64,000 nt of DNA from Candidatus Sulfotelmatobacter sp. (GCA_036500765.1 DASYBM010000015.1:124001-188000), one strand, 5' to 3'. Shown: positions 46,114-55,359, counted from the stretch's first letter. Translations and numbers: made by a program. The notes: generated by a model not told the origin, from the letters alone.

Positions 46114-49071
46114 ATGAATAAGCGTGGCGTCATTGCTCTGCTGACCCTCATTCTTCTCCCCTGCGTTTACGGTCAGACGAATCCAGTTCAAAGTCCGCAG
46201 GTTCCGACGGTCGTCTCCAACGCCGACGAGGTCACCATCGATCTCGTGGTTCGCAGGAAGAGCAAGCCGGTCATGGATCTCAAGCCCACCGACATCGCCG
46301 TCAGCGATAGCGGTGCTCCCGTTAAGCTTTCGGATCTTCGCCTCGTTGCGGCCACATCGGCCGCCGATCATCGCATCACGCTGGTCTTCGATCGTCTGGA
46401 ACCTTCCGCCGCGAAGAACGCGCGCAGCATCGCGGCCAAGATTCTGAAGATGGTTCCCGCTAATCAGTTTTCATTCGCTGTGATGAACGTGGAGGGCCGT
46501 CTCCGACTGTTTCAGGACTTCACTTCCGATACTGCCGCTGTGGGCAGGGCCATTGAAGGCGCAACCGAAGTCCGCGAAGGAACCTCAGATGATGCCGCCG
46601 CGTTGCCGGAGAAAAATCTCGTAGCCGCGGCACAAACGGGAAAAGATCCCGCAGGAAAAGCCCTCAATCCGAAAGACCGCGAGACCGCCCGCGTGATGCT
46701 GGCCACACTCGAAGAATCGCAACATATTGTGCAAGATCAGCACTGCCGGCCTTGGCTCGCCGGATTACTCGCCGTCTCGCGCATCCAGCGCCAGATTCCG
46801 GGTCGAAAAGTTGCGATTTTTTTCGAGCAGGCGCCGCAACTGGATTCGAATGCAAAAGATATGCTGCTCTCCATTGCAGGCGCGGCCAATCGCGCCAGCG
46901 TGAGCATTTATGCCGTGGACGCAACCGGCATTGACGATCAGGCAGGTCAGGGGCTACTCGCAACCCAAGCCATCGGAGGAATGATGGCGTCAGGCCACGG
47001 CCCAGTCGCACCCGCGGGGCTAACGGCGCAAAACGCCGCATCGACACCGATGCCGCCCGCCGGATCGATTACAGCAGGCGCCGATTCGCTGAACCGGCTT
47101 GAAAACGAAGGCCTCGCGGGTTACAAGAGCCCGCTCGGCGAACTCGCGGTTAGCACCGGCGGCGCGTACATCACCGCTACCGATCGTCTCAAGAAGCCGA
47201 TGCAACAAATGGTCGAAGACATGACCACATACTACGAGGCCTCGTATGTTCCGGCGATTGAAGACTATGACGGAACGTTTCATCCCGTTGCGGTAAAGCC
47301 CATCCGCAAAGGACTAAAGATACACGCTAAGGCGGGATATCTTGCACTGCCGCCAGAGCCCACTACCGGAATCAGGCCTTTTGAAGCGCCGCTTCTGAAG
47401 CTACTGACCGAGTCTCAACTCCCCATTGATTTGAAATTCCACGCGTCCATTCTGCATTTAGGCGACCTGCCCTCCGGCAACGAGAATGCTCTGGTGGTGG
47501 AAGTTCCCATCGCTGAACTGGAAACACGCGACGATCCGAACTCCAATCTCTATTCGCTGCATGCTTCGATCGTGGCGCAGGTCAAGAACAAAGCCGGCGA
47601 AGTAATCGAACATTTCAGCGAGGATGTCCCTCGCCACGGCTCCCTCGATTCCAAAGGAACTGCGCTCTCGGAATCCATCACCATGCAGCGTCATTTCATC
47701 GCCGACCCGGGACAGTACGTACTGGAAGCCGCAATTCTTGATCGCAACAACGAAAAGGCCGGCGCGCAACGCATGGCATTCGAAATTCCGGCCGAAACTG
47801 CCGCACCGTCTCTCAGCGATGTGGCAATCGTGCAACGAGTAGAACCCCTGCCCGCGGAAATGAATTCGGTCGAACCCCTTCGCTACGGAAGCGGGAAGGT
47901 CGTGCCCAGCATCTCCGGCCGCGTGCCCCATGGGGCTAAAGAACTGTCCTTCTTCTTTGTAGTTCATCCCGATCCTGATTCCACCGAACCACCGACCTTA
48001 GAAATGGAAGTTCTAAAGAGCAACGAGTCCATCGCACAAGTCCCGCTGCGCCTAATGAAAGCGGTGGGACCAGGCTCTATCCCTTATCTGGCGTCGATCC
48101 AGTCCGCGTCGCTGTCGAGCGGTGACTACCAGGTCATCGAGAAGCTTACGCAGGGAGGAAAAACGACTGAGCGAAGCGTAGCCTTCCGGATCGAGGGACC
48201 GGAGTTGGCGGACGCCACTACTCCGAATAGCACCAGCAAATCGCAAACCGACGACGCCGATATTGCGACTGCTGGCCCACTGCCCACTGACATCGACGGG
48301 CACAGCAGCCGTCATCTCGTCATCACTACCCTGCCAGCCGGCGCCGTTCCTCCGCCCTCGGCCGATGAGCTGCAAGCCATTATCGAAGGCGCCAGAAAAC
48401 GGGCGCTCGATTACAGCAAGTCTTTGCCAAATTTCATTTGCGTCGAAGTCACGAACCGATCGGTGGACCAGTCTGGCAATGGCAACTGGAAACACCGCGA
48501 CTCGATCGCTGAACTATTGACCTATCATGACAATCAAGAGACGCGCAGTACGCTCGAAGTCAACGGCAAACGCAGCAGCATCAAACGTGCCGACATGAAT
48601 TCCTCGTGGCCAACTTCTGTGGGAGAATTTGGCGCATTGCTCAACCTGGTTTTTGCGCCTTCTTCGAAAGCCCAGTTCGAATGGAAAGAGGCTGGAACCC
48701 TGGGCGATGGATCGGGAGTTTTGCAGGTTCTGAGTTATCGCGTGTCTCACGAAAATGCCACGCTCGATCTCGCGGAGAGCAACAACACGATCGGCGTCGG
48801 CTTTCACGGCTTGGTTTATATCGACGCCCCTACTAGCGGAATCCGGCGGATCACGGTCGAGGCTGATGGCCTGCCGCGTACTTTTTCGATGCACGCGGCT
48901 GCTATGACGGTGGATTATGACTACGTCGCAATCTCCGCGCGCGATTACCTGCTGCCGGTGCATTCCACGGTGAGCTTGCGAAGACACCAGAAGCAGATTG
49001 AGCTCAATGAGATCGCTTTCCGGAACTATCGACGCTTCGCGTCACGCACCAAGATCAAGATGATTCAGTAA
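46114..49071 (+). CDS. Secreted VWFA-related protein with extra C-terminal domain (third of three)
   Basis: 985 residues. Signal peptide MNKRGVIALLTLILLPCVYG. VWFA-related part about 30-420 (VTIDLVVRRKSKPVMDLKPT, ITLVFDRLEPSAAKNARSIA; the DxSxS motif is again absent), then the family's beta domain (to about 720), a low-complexity linker (TTPNSTSKSQTDDADIATAG), and a separate C-terminal domain of about 230 residues beginning ALDYSKSLPNFICVEVTNRS and ending TSGIRRITVEADGLP with a beta-rich tail. I recognise that last domain as one that also occurs alone in Acidobacteria, without a named function. Convergent with the next cytochrome gene, 19 bases apart. Confidence 0.85.
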   Translation: MNKRGVIALLTLILLPCVYGQTNPVQSPQVPTVVSNADEVTIDLVVRRKSKPVMDLKPTDIAVSDSGAPVKLSDLRLVAATSAADHRITLVFDRLEPSAAKNARSIAAKILKMVPANQFSFAVMNVEGRLRLFQDFTSDTAAVGRAIEGATEVREGTSDDAAALPEKNLVAAAQTGKDPAGKALNPKDRETARVMLATLEESQHIVQDQHCRPWLAGLLAVSRIQRQIPGRKVAIFFEQAPQLDSNAKDMLLSIAGAANRASVSIYAVDATGIDDQAGQGLLATQAIGGMMASGHGPVAPAGLTAQNAASTPMPPAGSITAGADSLNRLENEGLAGYKSPLGELAVSTGGAYITATDRLKKPMQQMVEDMTTYYEASYVPAIEDYDGTFHPVAVKPIRKGLKIHAKAGYLALPPEPTTGIRPFEAPLLKLLTESQLPIDLKFHASILHLGDLPSGNENALVVEVPIAELETRDDPNSNLYSLHASIVAQVKNKAGEVIEHFSEDVPRHGSLDSKGTALSESITMQRHFIADPGQYVLEAAILDRNNEKAGAQRMAFEIPAETAAPSLSDVAIVQRVEPLPAEMNSVEPLRYGSGKVVPSISGRVPHGAKELSFFFVVHPDPDSTEPPTLEMEVLKSNESIAQVPLRLMKAVGPGSIPYLASIQSASLSSGDYQVIEKLTQGGKTTERSVAFRIEGPELADATTPNSTSKSQTDDADIATAGPLPTDIDGHSSRHLVITTLPAGAVPPPSADELQAIIEGARKRALDYSKSLPNFICVEVTNRSVDQSGNGNWKHRDSIAELLTYHDNQETRSTLEVNGKRSSIKRADMNSSWPTSVGEFGALLNLVFAPSSKAQFEWKEAGTLGDGSGVLQVLSYRVSHENATLDLAESNNTIGVGFHGLVYIDAPTSGIRRITVEADGLPRTFSMHAAAMTVDYDYVAISARDYLLPVHSTVSLRRHQKQIELNEIAFRNYRRFASRTKIKMIQ

Positions 49072-49090
49072 CCGCTAATTTATAAATATT

Positions 49091-50350
49091 TCACTGCGCG
49101 CCCTCGCCCGGATAAATCGCAATCCGATGGTTGCGCACCCGCGGCTTCAACTTTCTCCCATTCGTGTCGGAGACTAGCAGTTCCGACTCCTGCAAGGGCA
49201 TGTGACAATCCACGCAGTTATTGGCAATAGCCGCGCCCAGCTTGGGATAGCGGCCACAAGCCTCGACCTTGTGGCAACTTAGACAATGCACTGAAAATGA
49301 CGGCGCATCACGTTGGCGCTCATGGACGTTGTGACAGGTCGTGCAGGTCATCTGACTCGATTGGAAACAGCGGCTCTTCTTAAGGAGTTGTATCTGATTG
49401 CCATGCACGTCGACGGGAACATCTTTGTCAGAGACCGGTATATACAGATACTCGTCGATCGGTTCTCCGGGCACAAACGACAGCGGAGGCGCGATCGCCT
49501 CAGCTGCGCCTGCGTGGCACAATGAACAGGTGTCGATTTGCCGGTCGCGTGGGAACGAAGCTGGGTTTAGAATCGACTTCGATGGCCCTGGACCGGATTG
49601 TCCCGGACCGGTTTCTCCCCGACTCGGACGATTCTTGGAACTGTGGCGCGCTACATGCTCGCGCCCCGGTCCGTGACACTTCTCGCACGTAATACCCAGC
49701 ACCAGACTTGTCTTGATATATCGATTGGCCGGCGGGGGCACCCATTGGAACGAAGTCCCATGACATTCCAGACATCGCGGGACGACCGGCTTATCGAAAT
49801 GCGGCGAGCCGTCGGGATATCCCGGGCTGTTGATCCAATTATCCAACTCCGTCCAGTAACTCACGGGCAGTTCAAAGAGTTTGTCGCCTTTCCAGAACAG
49901 AAAAGTCTGACCCTTGCGCCCGGAACCGATCACAACATCAATCCGCTCTGTATGAGAAATCGTTTTAGAGGGCGAGAGTTCTTCCACCGCGCTTTCAAAA
50001 TATCCATCTCTAGTAGCGGTCATCGAGTACGACAAATACGGATTGGAAGTTTTCAGAACGTTGGAGCCGGGAGTGAACTTGCCGGCAATCGAATTCTTGC
50101 TGGGCAGGCGCGAAGTAAGGTGGTGCGCCGTCTCGGCGTAGGCCTGGGCTTCTTTCTGATGACACAAACTGCACGCCTTGTCGCCGACGTACTCTTGCCG
50201 CGAAGAAACCCTATTCGATGCGGCTGAAACACTGGATTCTTGTCTGCCGTTTGGCAAAGCAGCACGGGGTAATTCGGACGCCTGAATCAGGACCGCGCCC
50301 GAAGAAAAAAACTTCAACGGCAACAGAAATACTAATAACGCAACTAGCAA
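49091..50350 (-). CDS. Heptahaem c-type cytochrome (c554-like)
   Basis: 419 residues. Seven CXXCH motifs: CSLCH (about residue 60, in the c554-like YVGDKACSLCHQKEAQAY), CLECH, CEKCH, CSLCH, CTTCH, CLSCH and CVDCH. Tail VDCHMPLQESELL...RNHRIAIYP parallels the tail of the cytochrome at 44846-45964, so the two are related. The start is uncertain: TTG at 50350 lies directly after a stop codon in frame and has no ribosome site, yet gives a good export helix (MLVALLVFLLPLKFF). Runs opposite to its neighbours, with divergent TPR/CRTAC1 genes starting 190 bases away. Confidence 0.85.
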   Translation of the reverse strand: MLVALLVFLLPLKFFSSGAVLIQASELPRAALPNGRQESSVSAASNRVSSRQEYVGDKACSLCHQKEAQAYAETAHHLTSRLPSKNSIAGKFTPGSNVLKTSNPYLSYSMTATRDGYFESAVEELSPSKTISHTERIDVVIGSGRKGQTFLFWKGDKLFELPVSYWTELDNWINSPGYPDGSPHFDKPVVPRCLECHGTSFQWVPPPANRYIKTSLVLGITCEKCHGPGREHVARHSSKNRPSRGETGPGQSGPGPSKSILNPASFPRDRQIDTCSLCHAGAAEAIAPPLSFVPGEPIDEYLYIPVSDKDVPVDVHGNQIQLLKKSRCFQSSQMTCTTCHNVHERQRDAPSFSVHCLSCHKVEACGRYPKLGAAIANNCVDCHMPLQESELLVSDTNGRKLKPRVRNHRIAIYPGEGAQ

Positions 50351-50539
50351 TCAGTTAGTTGAAGATGGCCGCGTGCACCAGCTTCTCTCCGTGTTCTGCC
50401 GCCCCCAGCTTCTGCAGGCTCAAAACTTGCGCTCAGGTTGCAGGTCCACCAGTGGCTCAATTATGCTGCATTTTACGGAAGATGGCATCTGCCGCCCAGA
50501 GCCAACCGACGAACTGACCAACGAAGAGCCGACCGACGA

Positions 50540-52153
50540 ATGTCAATGCATCTCAAGCTGCTTAGGGTGGGTCTGGCGCTGGTGATTTGCGTGAGCGCGA
50601 CGCTTTTTGCCGGCGCAGTCTGCACCGGTCCTCCGGCGCTCGAAGCAAAAATAAAAGCTCAGCCCGACGCCGACACTTACGTGGAACTCGGTGGCTGGTT
50701 TGGCGATCACCATCAGTACGGCTGTGCCGTGGATGCCTATCGGGCTGCGCTCAAGTTGGAACCCGGCTCGGCGAAGCTTTCTTATCTTCTGGGCTTGGGG
50801 CTCTACTTCGCCAGCCAGCCAGAAGAAGCGGTCAGCCCGCTGCAACAATCCATTCAACTGATGCCCGAGGAAATAAAGCCGCACATCATTCTGGCCCGAG
50901 TCCTCAGCCAATTGCATCGCGGCGAAGAAGCGAAAGCGGAGTGGGAGGCGGCGCTGAAGATCGATGCCACTTCGGCGGATGCGCTCGATGGTCTCAGCAA
51001 GTCATTGATCGCAGAAGGCGATTATCGCTCCGTTATCGGCCTCTTGCATTCCGCTCCGCCCGCCGAGGACCTGACCCTGGATCTCGCTCGAGCCTACGAT
51101 ATGGCCGGAATGCTCGACGAAGCGGCCAAGATGCTCGACGCTGCGGTGCATGCACATCCTTCGTCTTTGCGTCTGAGCGAAGCGCTGGTGATGATCCTCG
51201 CCCGCCAGGCTCATTTCGAGCAGGCCGCGGAGCTGGCTGCGAAAAGAGTTCGGTTGCATCCTGGCGATCTCGCGGCGCAAGAACTCTATCTTCACGTTCT
51301 GGTCCTGAATGATGATACGAAGACGGCAACGCCGCTCGCGCGCAAATTGCTCACCCTCGCCCCGCACGATTTCGGAGTGCTCTATCTGAACGGCGTTCTG
51401 GAACGCGAGTCCGGCCAATATCCTGCCGCGCGCAAACATCTGGAAGAGGCCATCGCTCTCGATCCCAACCATTACAATTCCCGCTATAACCTGGGCGTCG
51501 TGCTGGCTGAACTCGGCGATCCTACGGGAGCTCGCGAGCAACTGGAGAAAGCTCTGGCGCTCGGAGCCAGCGAGCCCCAAATACGCTTCAAGCTGGCGTC
51601 CGTTCTCCGCACCCTCGGCGAAACTCAACTGGCGCAGGAGCAACTCAAGCTCTATCAGGAAGAAGAAAAAGCCAAAGCCGATCGTACCCTCGCAGCGAGC
51701 AAAGCTGCACAAGCGGCCAAAGAATTCGAGGGCAAGAATTTCGCAAAAGCCGCTCAGCTCTATCGCGAGGCTCTCAACGCCTATCCCAAAGACGCGTCGC
51801 TGGCCTATAAACTGGCGATGGCTCTTGACGGCGCTGGAAATAACGAAGAGGAGCGCACGGTCCTAGAACAGGCGGTTCAACTCGACCCCGACTTCGCTTT
51901 GGCGCAAAATCAACTGGGCTATCTTGCTTCGAAAGGCGGCGATACTGCATCTGCCGAAGAGCACTTCCGTCAGGCGGTGCGCTCCTCTCCCGATTACACT
52001 CAGGCGTGGATCAGCCTGGCTGCAACTCTCGGCATGGAGTCTCGCTTCCCCGAGGCCCAGCAAGCCGTCGCCAGCGCTCTGCGACTTGAGCCCAATAACT
52101 CCGAGGCACAACAACTCCGCAAGGATCTTGCGGCTGCGCAGGCGCAGCGTTGA
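50540..52153 (+). CDS. Secreted TPR protein
   Basis: 537 residues from ATG 50540 (a second ATG at 50546). Signal peptide LLRVGLALVICVSATLFAGA, then TPR units across the whole protein (AVDAYRAALKLEPGSAKLSY, ARKHLEEAIALDPNHYNSRY, AEEHFRQAVRSSPDYTQAWI), with a charged helical stretch near 370-410 (QEEEKAKADRTLAASKAAQA). Only a weak ribosome site. The CRTAC1 gene follows 39 bases later, mirroring the pair at 32-35 kb. Confidence 0.85.
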   Translation: MSMHLKLLRVGLALVICVSATLFAGAVCTGPPALEAKIKAQPDADTYVELGGWFGDHHQYGCAVDAYRAALKLEPGSAKLSYLLGLGLYFASQPEEAVSPLQQSIQLMPEEIKPHIILARVLSQLHRGEEAKAEWEAALKIDATSADALDGLSKSLIAEGDYRSVIGLLHSAPPAEDLTLDLARAYDMAGMLDEAAKMLDAAVHAHPSSLRLSEALVMILARQAHFEQAAELAAKRVRLHPGDLAAQELYLHVLVLNDDTKTATPLARKLLTLAPHDFGVLYLNGVLERESGQYPAARKHLEEAIALDPNHYNSRYNLGVVLAELGDPTGAREQLEKALALGASEPQIRFKLASVLRTLGETQLAQEQLKLYQEEEKAKADRTLAASKAAQAAKEFEGKNFAKAAQLYREALNAYPKDASLAYKLAMALDGAGNNEEERTVLEQAVQLDPDFALAQNQLGYLASKGGDTASAEEHFRQAVRSSPDYTQAWISLAATLGMESRFPEAQQAVASALRLEPNNSEAQQLRKDLAAAQAQR

Positions 52154-52192
52154 GCCTCGATTATTGATGTACGGGAGAATGTACCTGAGAGG

Positions 52193-54001
52193 ATGCTGCC
52201 TGCGATGAGTACCCCGAAGTCGGGCCCCTGGACGCGGCGCCGCCTGCTGTCCACAATTCCGGCGATTCTCACGCCCGCGCTGATTCCGGCAAGGCTTCGA
52301 GCCTTGCTCGCGAGGGAGAGGCTCACGACGGACAAGCTCGCAGCAGATAAGCCCTCTCCCACCAAGCAATCTCCGTTTTCCCGCTTTGTCGATGTTGCCG
52401 AAAACGCAGGCCTCACCAAAACCGTCTTCTACGGCGATTCCACCAAGAATACATACATTGTCGAAGTCAACGGGACCGGTTGCGCATTCTTTGACTATGA
52501 CAACGACGGTTGGATGGACGTTTTCATCCTCGGCGGCCGCCGTCTGGAGGGCGTTCCCGCCGGCTCCAGCAATCGCCTCTACCGCAACAATCGCGACGGA
52601 ACTTTCACCGACGTCACCGAGAAAGCCGGTTTGCTCGAGCCCGCCGGATGGGCCTGCGGCGTTTGCGTGGGCGACTATAACAACGACGGCTTCGAGGATC
52701 TCTTTCTTACCTACTACGGCCAGAATCGCCTGTATCGCAACAATGGCGATGGAACCTTCACCGACGTTACCGCGAAGGCTGGCCTACTGTATCCGCAGAC
52801 TCGCTTCGGTTCCGGCTGCTGCTTCGTCGATTACAATCGCGACGGCCTGCTCGATCTCTTCGTTTCCAACTATCTCGATGTCGATCTCGCAACCCTGCCC
52901 AAACCTTCCTTACAAGTTCCCAACTGTAACTACGAAGGCGTACCTACGAATTGCGGCCCGGCCGGCCTCGCCGCACCGGTTCATTTTCTCTATCGCAACA
53001 ATGGAGATGGAACTTTCACCGATGTTTCCAAAGAGTCTGGCGTGGGCGCAATCAAGGGCTCGTTCGGCTTCACTGTCGTTGCTTTCGACGCCGACGAAGA
53101 CGGCTGGCAGGACATCTTCGTTGCCTGCGATTCCACGCCAAGCCTGATGCTGATGAACAATCGCGACGGCACGTTTCGCGAAGAGGCCCTGCTGCGCGGA
53201 GTTGCCCTCGGTTCCGGCGGCGAACTGCTTGGAGGAATGGGTGTCGGCATCGGCGATTACGATCTCGACGGTCATCTCGATCTGGTGAAAACTCACTTCC
53301 AGGGCCAGTCCACCGGCCTTTATCACAACAACGGCAAGGGCGAATTTGATGATGTCACGGCCAAAGCCGGCTTTAGTCCCGAACGCCGCTTCATCAGCTG
53401 GGGCACAGGCCTGGTCGATTTTGATAACGACGGTTTCCCCGACGTGCTGGTTGTCACTGGCACGGTATATCCGGAGCTGGAAAAGTTCTATCCGAAATAT
53501 CCCGCGCTCACTCCGCGCCTTATGTTCCGCAATCAGGGCAATGGAACATTCGTAGAGTTGGGCGATGAGGCCGGACCCGGCATCTCCGCCCGCCACATGA
53601 GCCGGGGCTGCGCCTTCGGCGACTTCGATAACGACGGCGACATGGATGTGCTCATCATGAATCGCAACCAGCCGCCGTCGCTCCTGCGCAACGATGCGCC
53701 TTCCGGCAATCACTGGATCAAAGTGCGTCTGGAGGGAACGAAGAGCAATCGCAGCGCGATTGGCGCGCGTGTGCTGGTGCGCTACGGCGGAAAAGTGCAG
53801 GCTCAGTGTCTGACCAGCCAGTCCAGCTTTCTATCGTCGAACGACCCGCGGCTGCACTTCGGGCTGGGGGCCGACACCAAAGCCAGTATAGAAGTGCACT
53901 GGCCGATGGGCACAACCGAGACCTTCGCCGACCTGCCTTCGGATCAACTGATCACCATCCGCGAAGGCCAAGGGATCGTCAAGGGTCGGCCATTCCGCTA
54001 G
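52193..54001 (+). CDS. CRTAC1-family protein (FG-GAP repeats plus ASPIC/UnbV), second copy
   Basis: 602 residues. N-terminal TRRRLLSTIPAILTPALIP looks like a Tat-type signal (Arg-Arg before a mildly hydrophobic stretch), unlike the Sec-type start of the copy at 33323. Calcium-loop repeats DYDNDGWMDVFI, DYNNDGFEDLFL, DYNRDGLLDLFV, DYDLDGHLDLVK, DFDNDGFPDVLV, DFDNDGDMDVLI predict a beta-propeller; the ASPIC/UnbV domain is C-terminal (GTKSNRSAIGARVLV, RLHFGLGADTKASIEVHWP). Start at 52193 or the ATG at 52205. Last gene of the secreted-protein block. Confidence 0.88.
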   Translation: MLPAMSTPKSGPWTRRRLLSTIPAILTPALIPARLRALLARERLTTDKLAADKPSPTKQSPFSRFVDVAENAGLTKTVFYGDSTKNTYIVEVNGTGCAFFDYDNDGWMDVFILGGRRLEGVPAGSSNRLYRNNRDGTFTDVTEKAGLLEPAGWACGVCVGDYNNDGFEDLFLTYYGQNRLYRNNGDGTFTDVTAKAGLLYPQTRFGSGCCFVDYNRDGLLDLFVSNYLDVDLATLPKPSLQVPNCNYEGVPTNCGPAGLAAPVHFLYRNNGDGTFTDVSKESGVGAIKGSFGFTVVAFDADEDGWQDIFVACDSTPSLMLMNNRDGTFREEALLRGVALGSGGELLGGMGVGIGDYDLDGHLDLVKTHFQGQSTGLYHNNGKGEFDDVTAKAGFSPERRFISWGTGLVDFDNDGFPDVLVVTGTVYPELEKFYPKYPALTPRLMFRNQGNGTFVELGDEAGPGISARHMSRGCAFGDFDNDGDMDVLIMNRNQPPSLLRNDAPSGNHWIKVRLEGTKSNRSAIGARVLVRYGGKVQAQCLTSQSSFLSSNDPRLHFGLGADTKASIEVHWPMGTTETFADLPSDQLITIREGQGIVKGRPFR

Positions 54002-54482
54002 CGATTGATATTCCAGGAGTGATTAATTGGAGTGAATGATATCCGGTCGCGTTTACGGCGTGACGCATCCGGCCTTCGCCGACGAGATCCCCGCTCCCAC
54101 TCGGCAGTAGTGGCGTTTGGCACCGTCGGCAGAAAGAGCCCAAGTCGATTCACAGCTCCAAAAAAAACTGGCGGAGAGAGTGGGATTCGAACCCACGTTA
54201 GAGTTTCCCCTAAACACGCTTTCCAAGCGTGCGCCTTCAGCCACTCGGCCATCTCTCCGGCGTGAATCGGACGGAAGAACGGCACCCCGCGGAATTTCTT
54301 CAGAAAGCTGAAAATCTGACCATCCCGCGGCTTTTCTTCTGCGTTCTTATCGATGCGTTCTTATCGATTCTATGGGTGAAGTCCTAGAACCGCAACTTGA
54401 AAGCCAGGGCGAACGATCCTCGTCGGAGGACAGAATGCGATTGTAGTCGGAAAAGAATCGGAGAGAATAAGAGGCGTTGAAC
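54002..54482. other. Intergenic region with tRNA-Ser
   Basis: 481 bases with one gene, the tRNA at 54169-54258 (-). The remainder shows no supported ORF, hairpin terminator or direct repeat of an attachment site; no integrase is nearby. Confidence 0.6.
54169..54258 (-). tRNA. tRNA-Ser (GGA)
   Basis: 90 bases including an encoded CCA. The acceptor stem GGAGAGA/TCTCTCC is perfect; the anticodon loop CTTGGAAAG reads GGA (codons UCC/UCU); GGTTCGAATC is the T loop. The long variable arm is class II, as expected for serine. Confidence 0.97.
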
Positions 54483-55346
54483 CTAGGATTGCTTTCCCGG
54501 ATACTCCGCGCTCACGTGGGACGCGGCACCAGAATTGGCAACTGGCGCTGAGGCCACGCCGGTGGACGACGCTCCGGCTACGGCGGCATTCGCAGCATGG
54601 CCATTTGTCGGAGCGGTCGGCAACGGAGGTACTTTCGTATTGTCGACCACATGATGATTGAGGCAGTAGAGCGCTAGTTCCAGACGATCGGCTACTCCCA
54701 GCTTGTCGTATACCTTGCGCAGGTAGTTCTTCACCACCTGCTCGGTGGTGCCCACGCGCAGTGCAATCTCTTTATTCTTCATGCCCTGAGTGACGCACGA
54801 AACAATCAGCGTTTCTTTGGGCGTCAACTGCACCTTCGGACGAGAACCAGCGGGCCGGTTCGTCTGATTGCGAAAGGCTTCCATCACCCAGCGTACGCCT
54901 TGAGAATCGAGCCAGGTCTCTCCTGCCACTACTTTCCGCAGGCACTCTACCAATAATTCCGGTTCCACTTCGCGCGACACGATGCCGTGCACACCCTTGC
55001 GGAACAGATCGAGGGTTAATTCTTCATCTGCGCCCGGAGTTACAACCACAACGCGAAGCTTTGGGCTCTGGCGCATCAACTCGGCGACTGCTTCTACCGG
55101 ATCCGGTGTCAAGGCGGATTCGAAGATCAGCACGTCCGCGCTAAACTTCACAGCGGCGGATTGCGTTTGCGCCAGCGTCTCGGCCTGGCCCACCACGCGA
55201 ATGTCATCCTCGAGCGCGAAGACTTTGCGCAAGCCGGCGCGGAAGATGGCCTGCGTATCGGCCACGATCACGCGGACGAACTGACCTTTGCCGTCGTCCT
55301 CGCCTGCTCCGAAATTTTCTTCCACGCTCACCGGAATAGTAGCCAT
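54483..55346 (-). CDS. LuxR/NarL-type regulator with degenerate receiver domain
   Basis: 287 residues. Receiver-like domain (about 22-145), LuxR-type helix-turn-helix (about 170-230; LTPKETLIVSCVTQGMKNKE, VKNYLRKVYDKLGVADRLEL) and an Ala/Pro-rich tail of about 50 residues. Aligning to NarL-type receivers, the phospho-accepting Asp is Glu76 (ADVLIFES), the second acidic residue is Thr31 (VADTQAIFRAG), and the conserved Lys is Arg125 (IVSREVEP). Ordinary phosphorylation is therefore unlikely. Starts after AAGGA at ATG 55346, 13 bases from the PilZ gene's stop: one transcript. Targets unknown. Confidence 0.85.
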   Translation of the reverse strand: MATIPVSVEENFGAGEDDGKGQFVRVIVADTQAIFRAGLRKVFALEDDIRVVGQAETLAQTQSAAVKFSADVLIFESALTPDPVEAVAELMRQSPKLRVVVVTPGADEELTLDLFRKGVHGIVSREVEPELLVECLRKVVAGETWLDSQGVRWVMEAFRNQTNRPAGSRPKVQLTPKETLIVSCVTQGMKNKEIALRVGTTEQVVKNYLRKVYDKLGVADRLELALYCLNHHVVDNTKVPPLPTAPTNGHAANAAVAGASSTGVASAPVANSGAASHVSAEYPGKQS

Positions 55347-55359
55347 TCAGTCCTTGCGA

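Noticed and set aside
54002..54482. Possible integration site at tRNA-Ser
   Set aside because: No integrase, no direct repeat of the tRNA 3' end and no foreign gene cargo seen.
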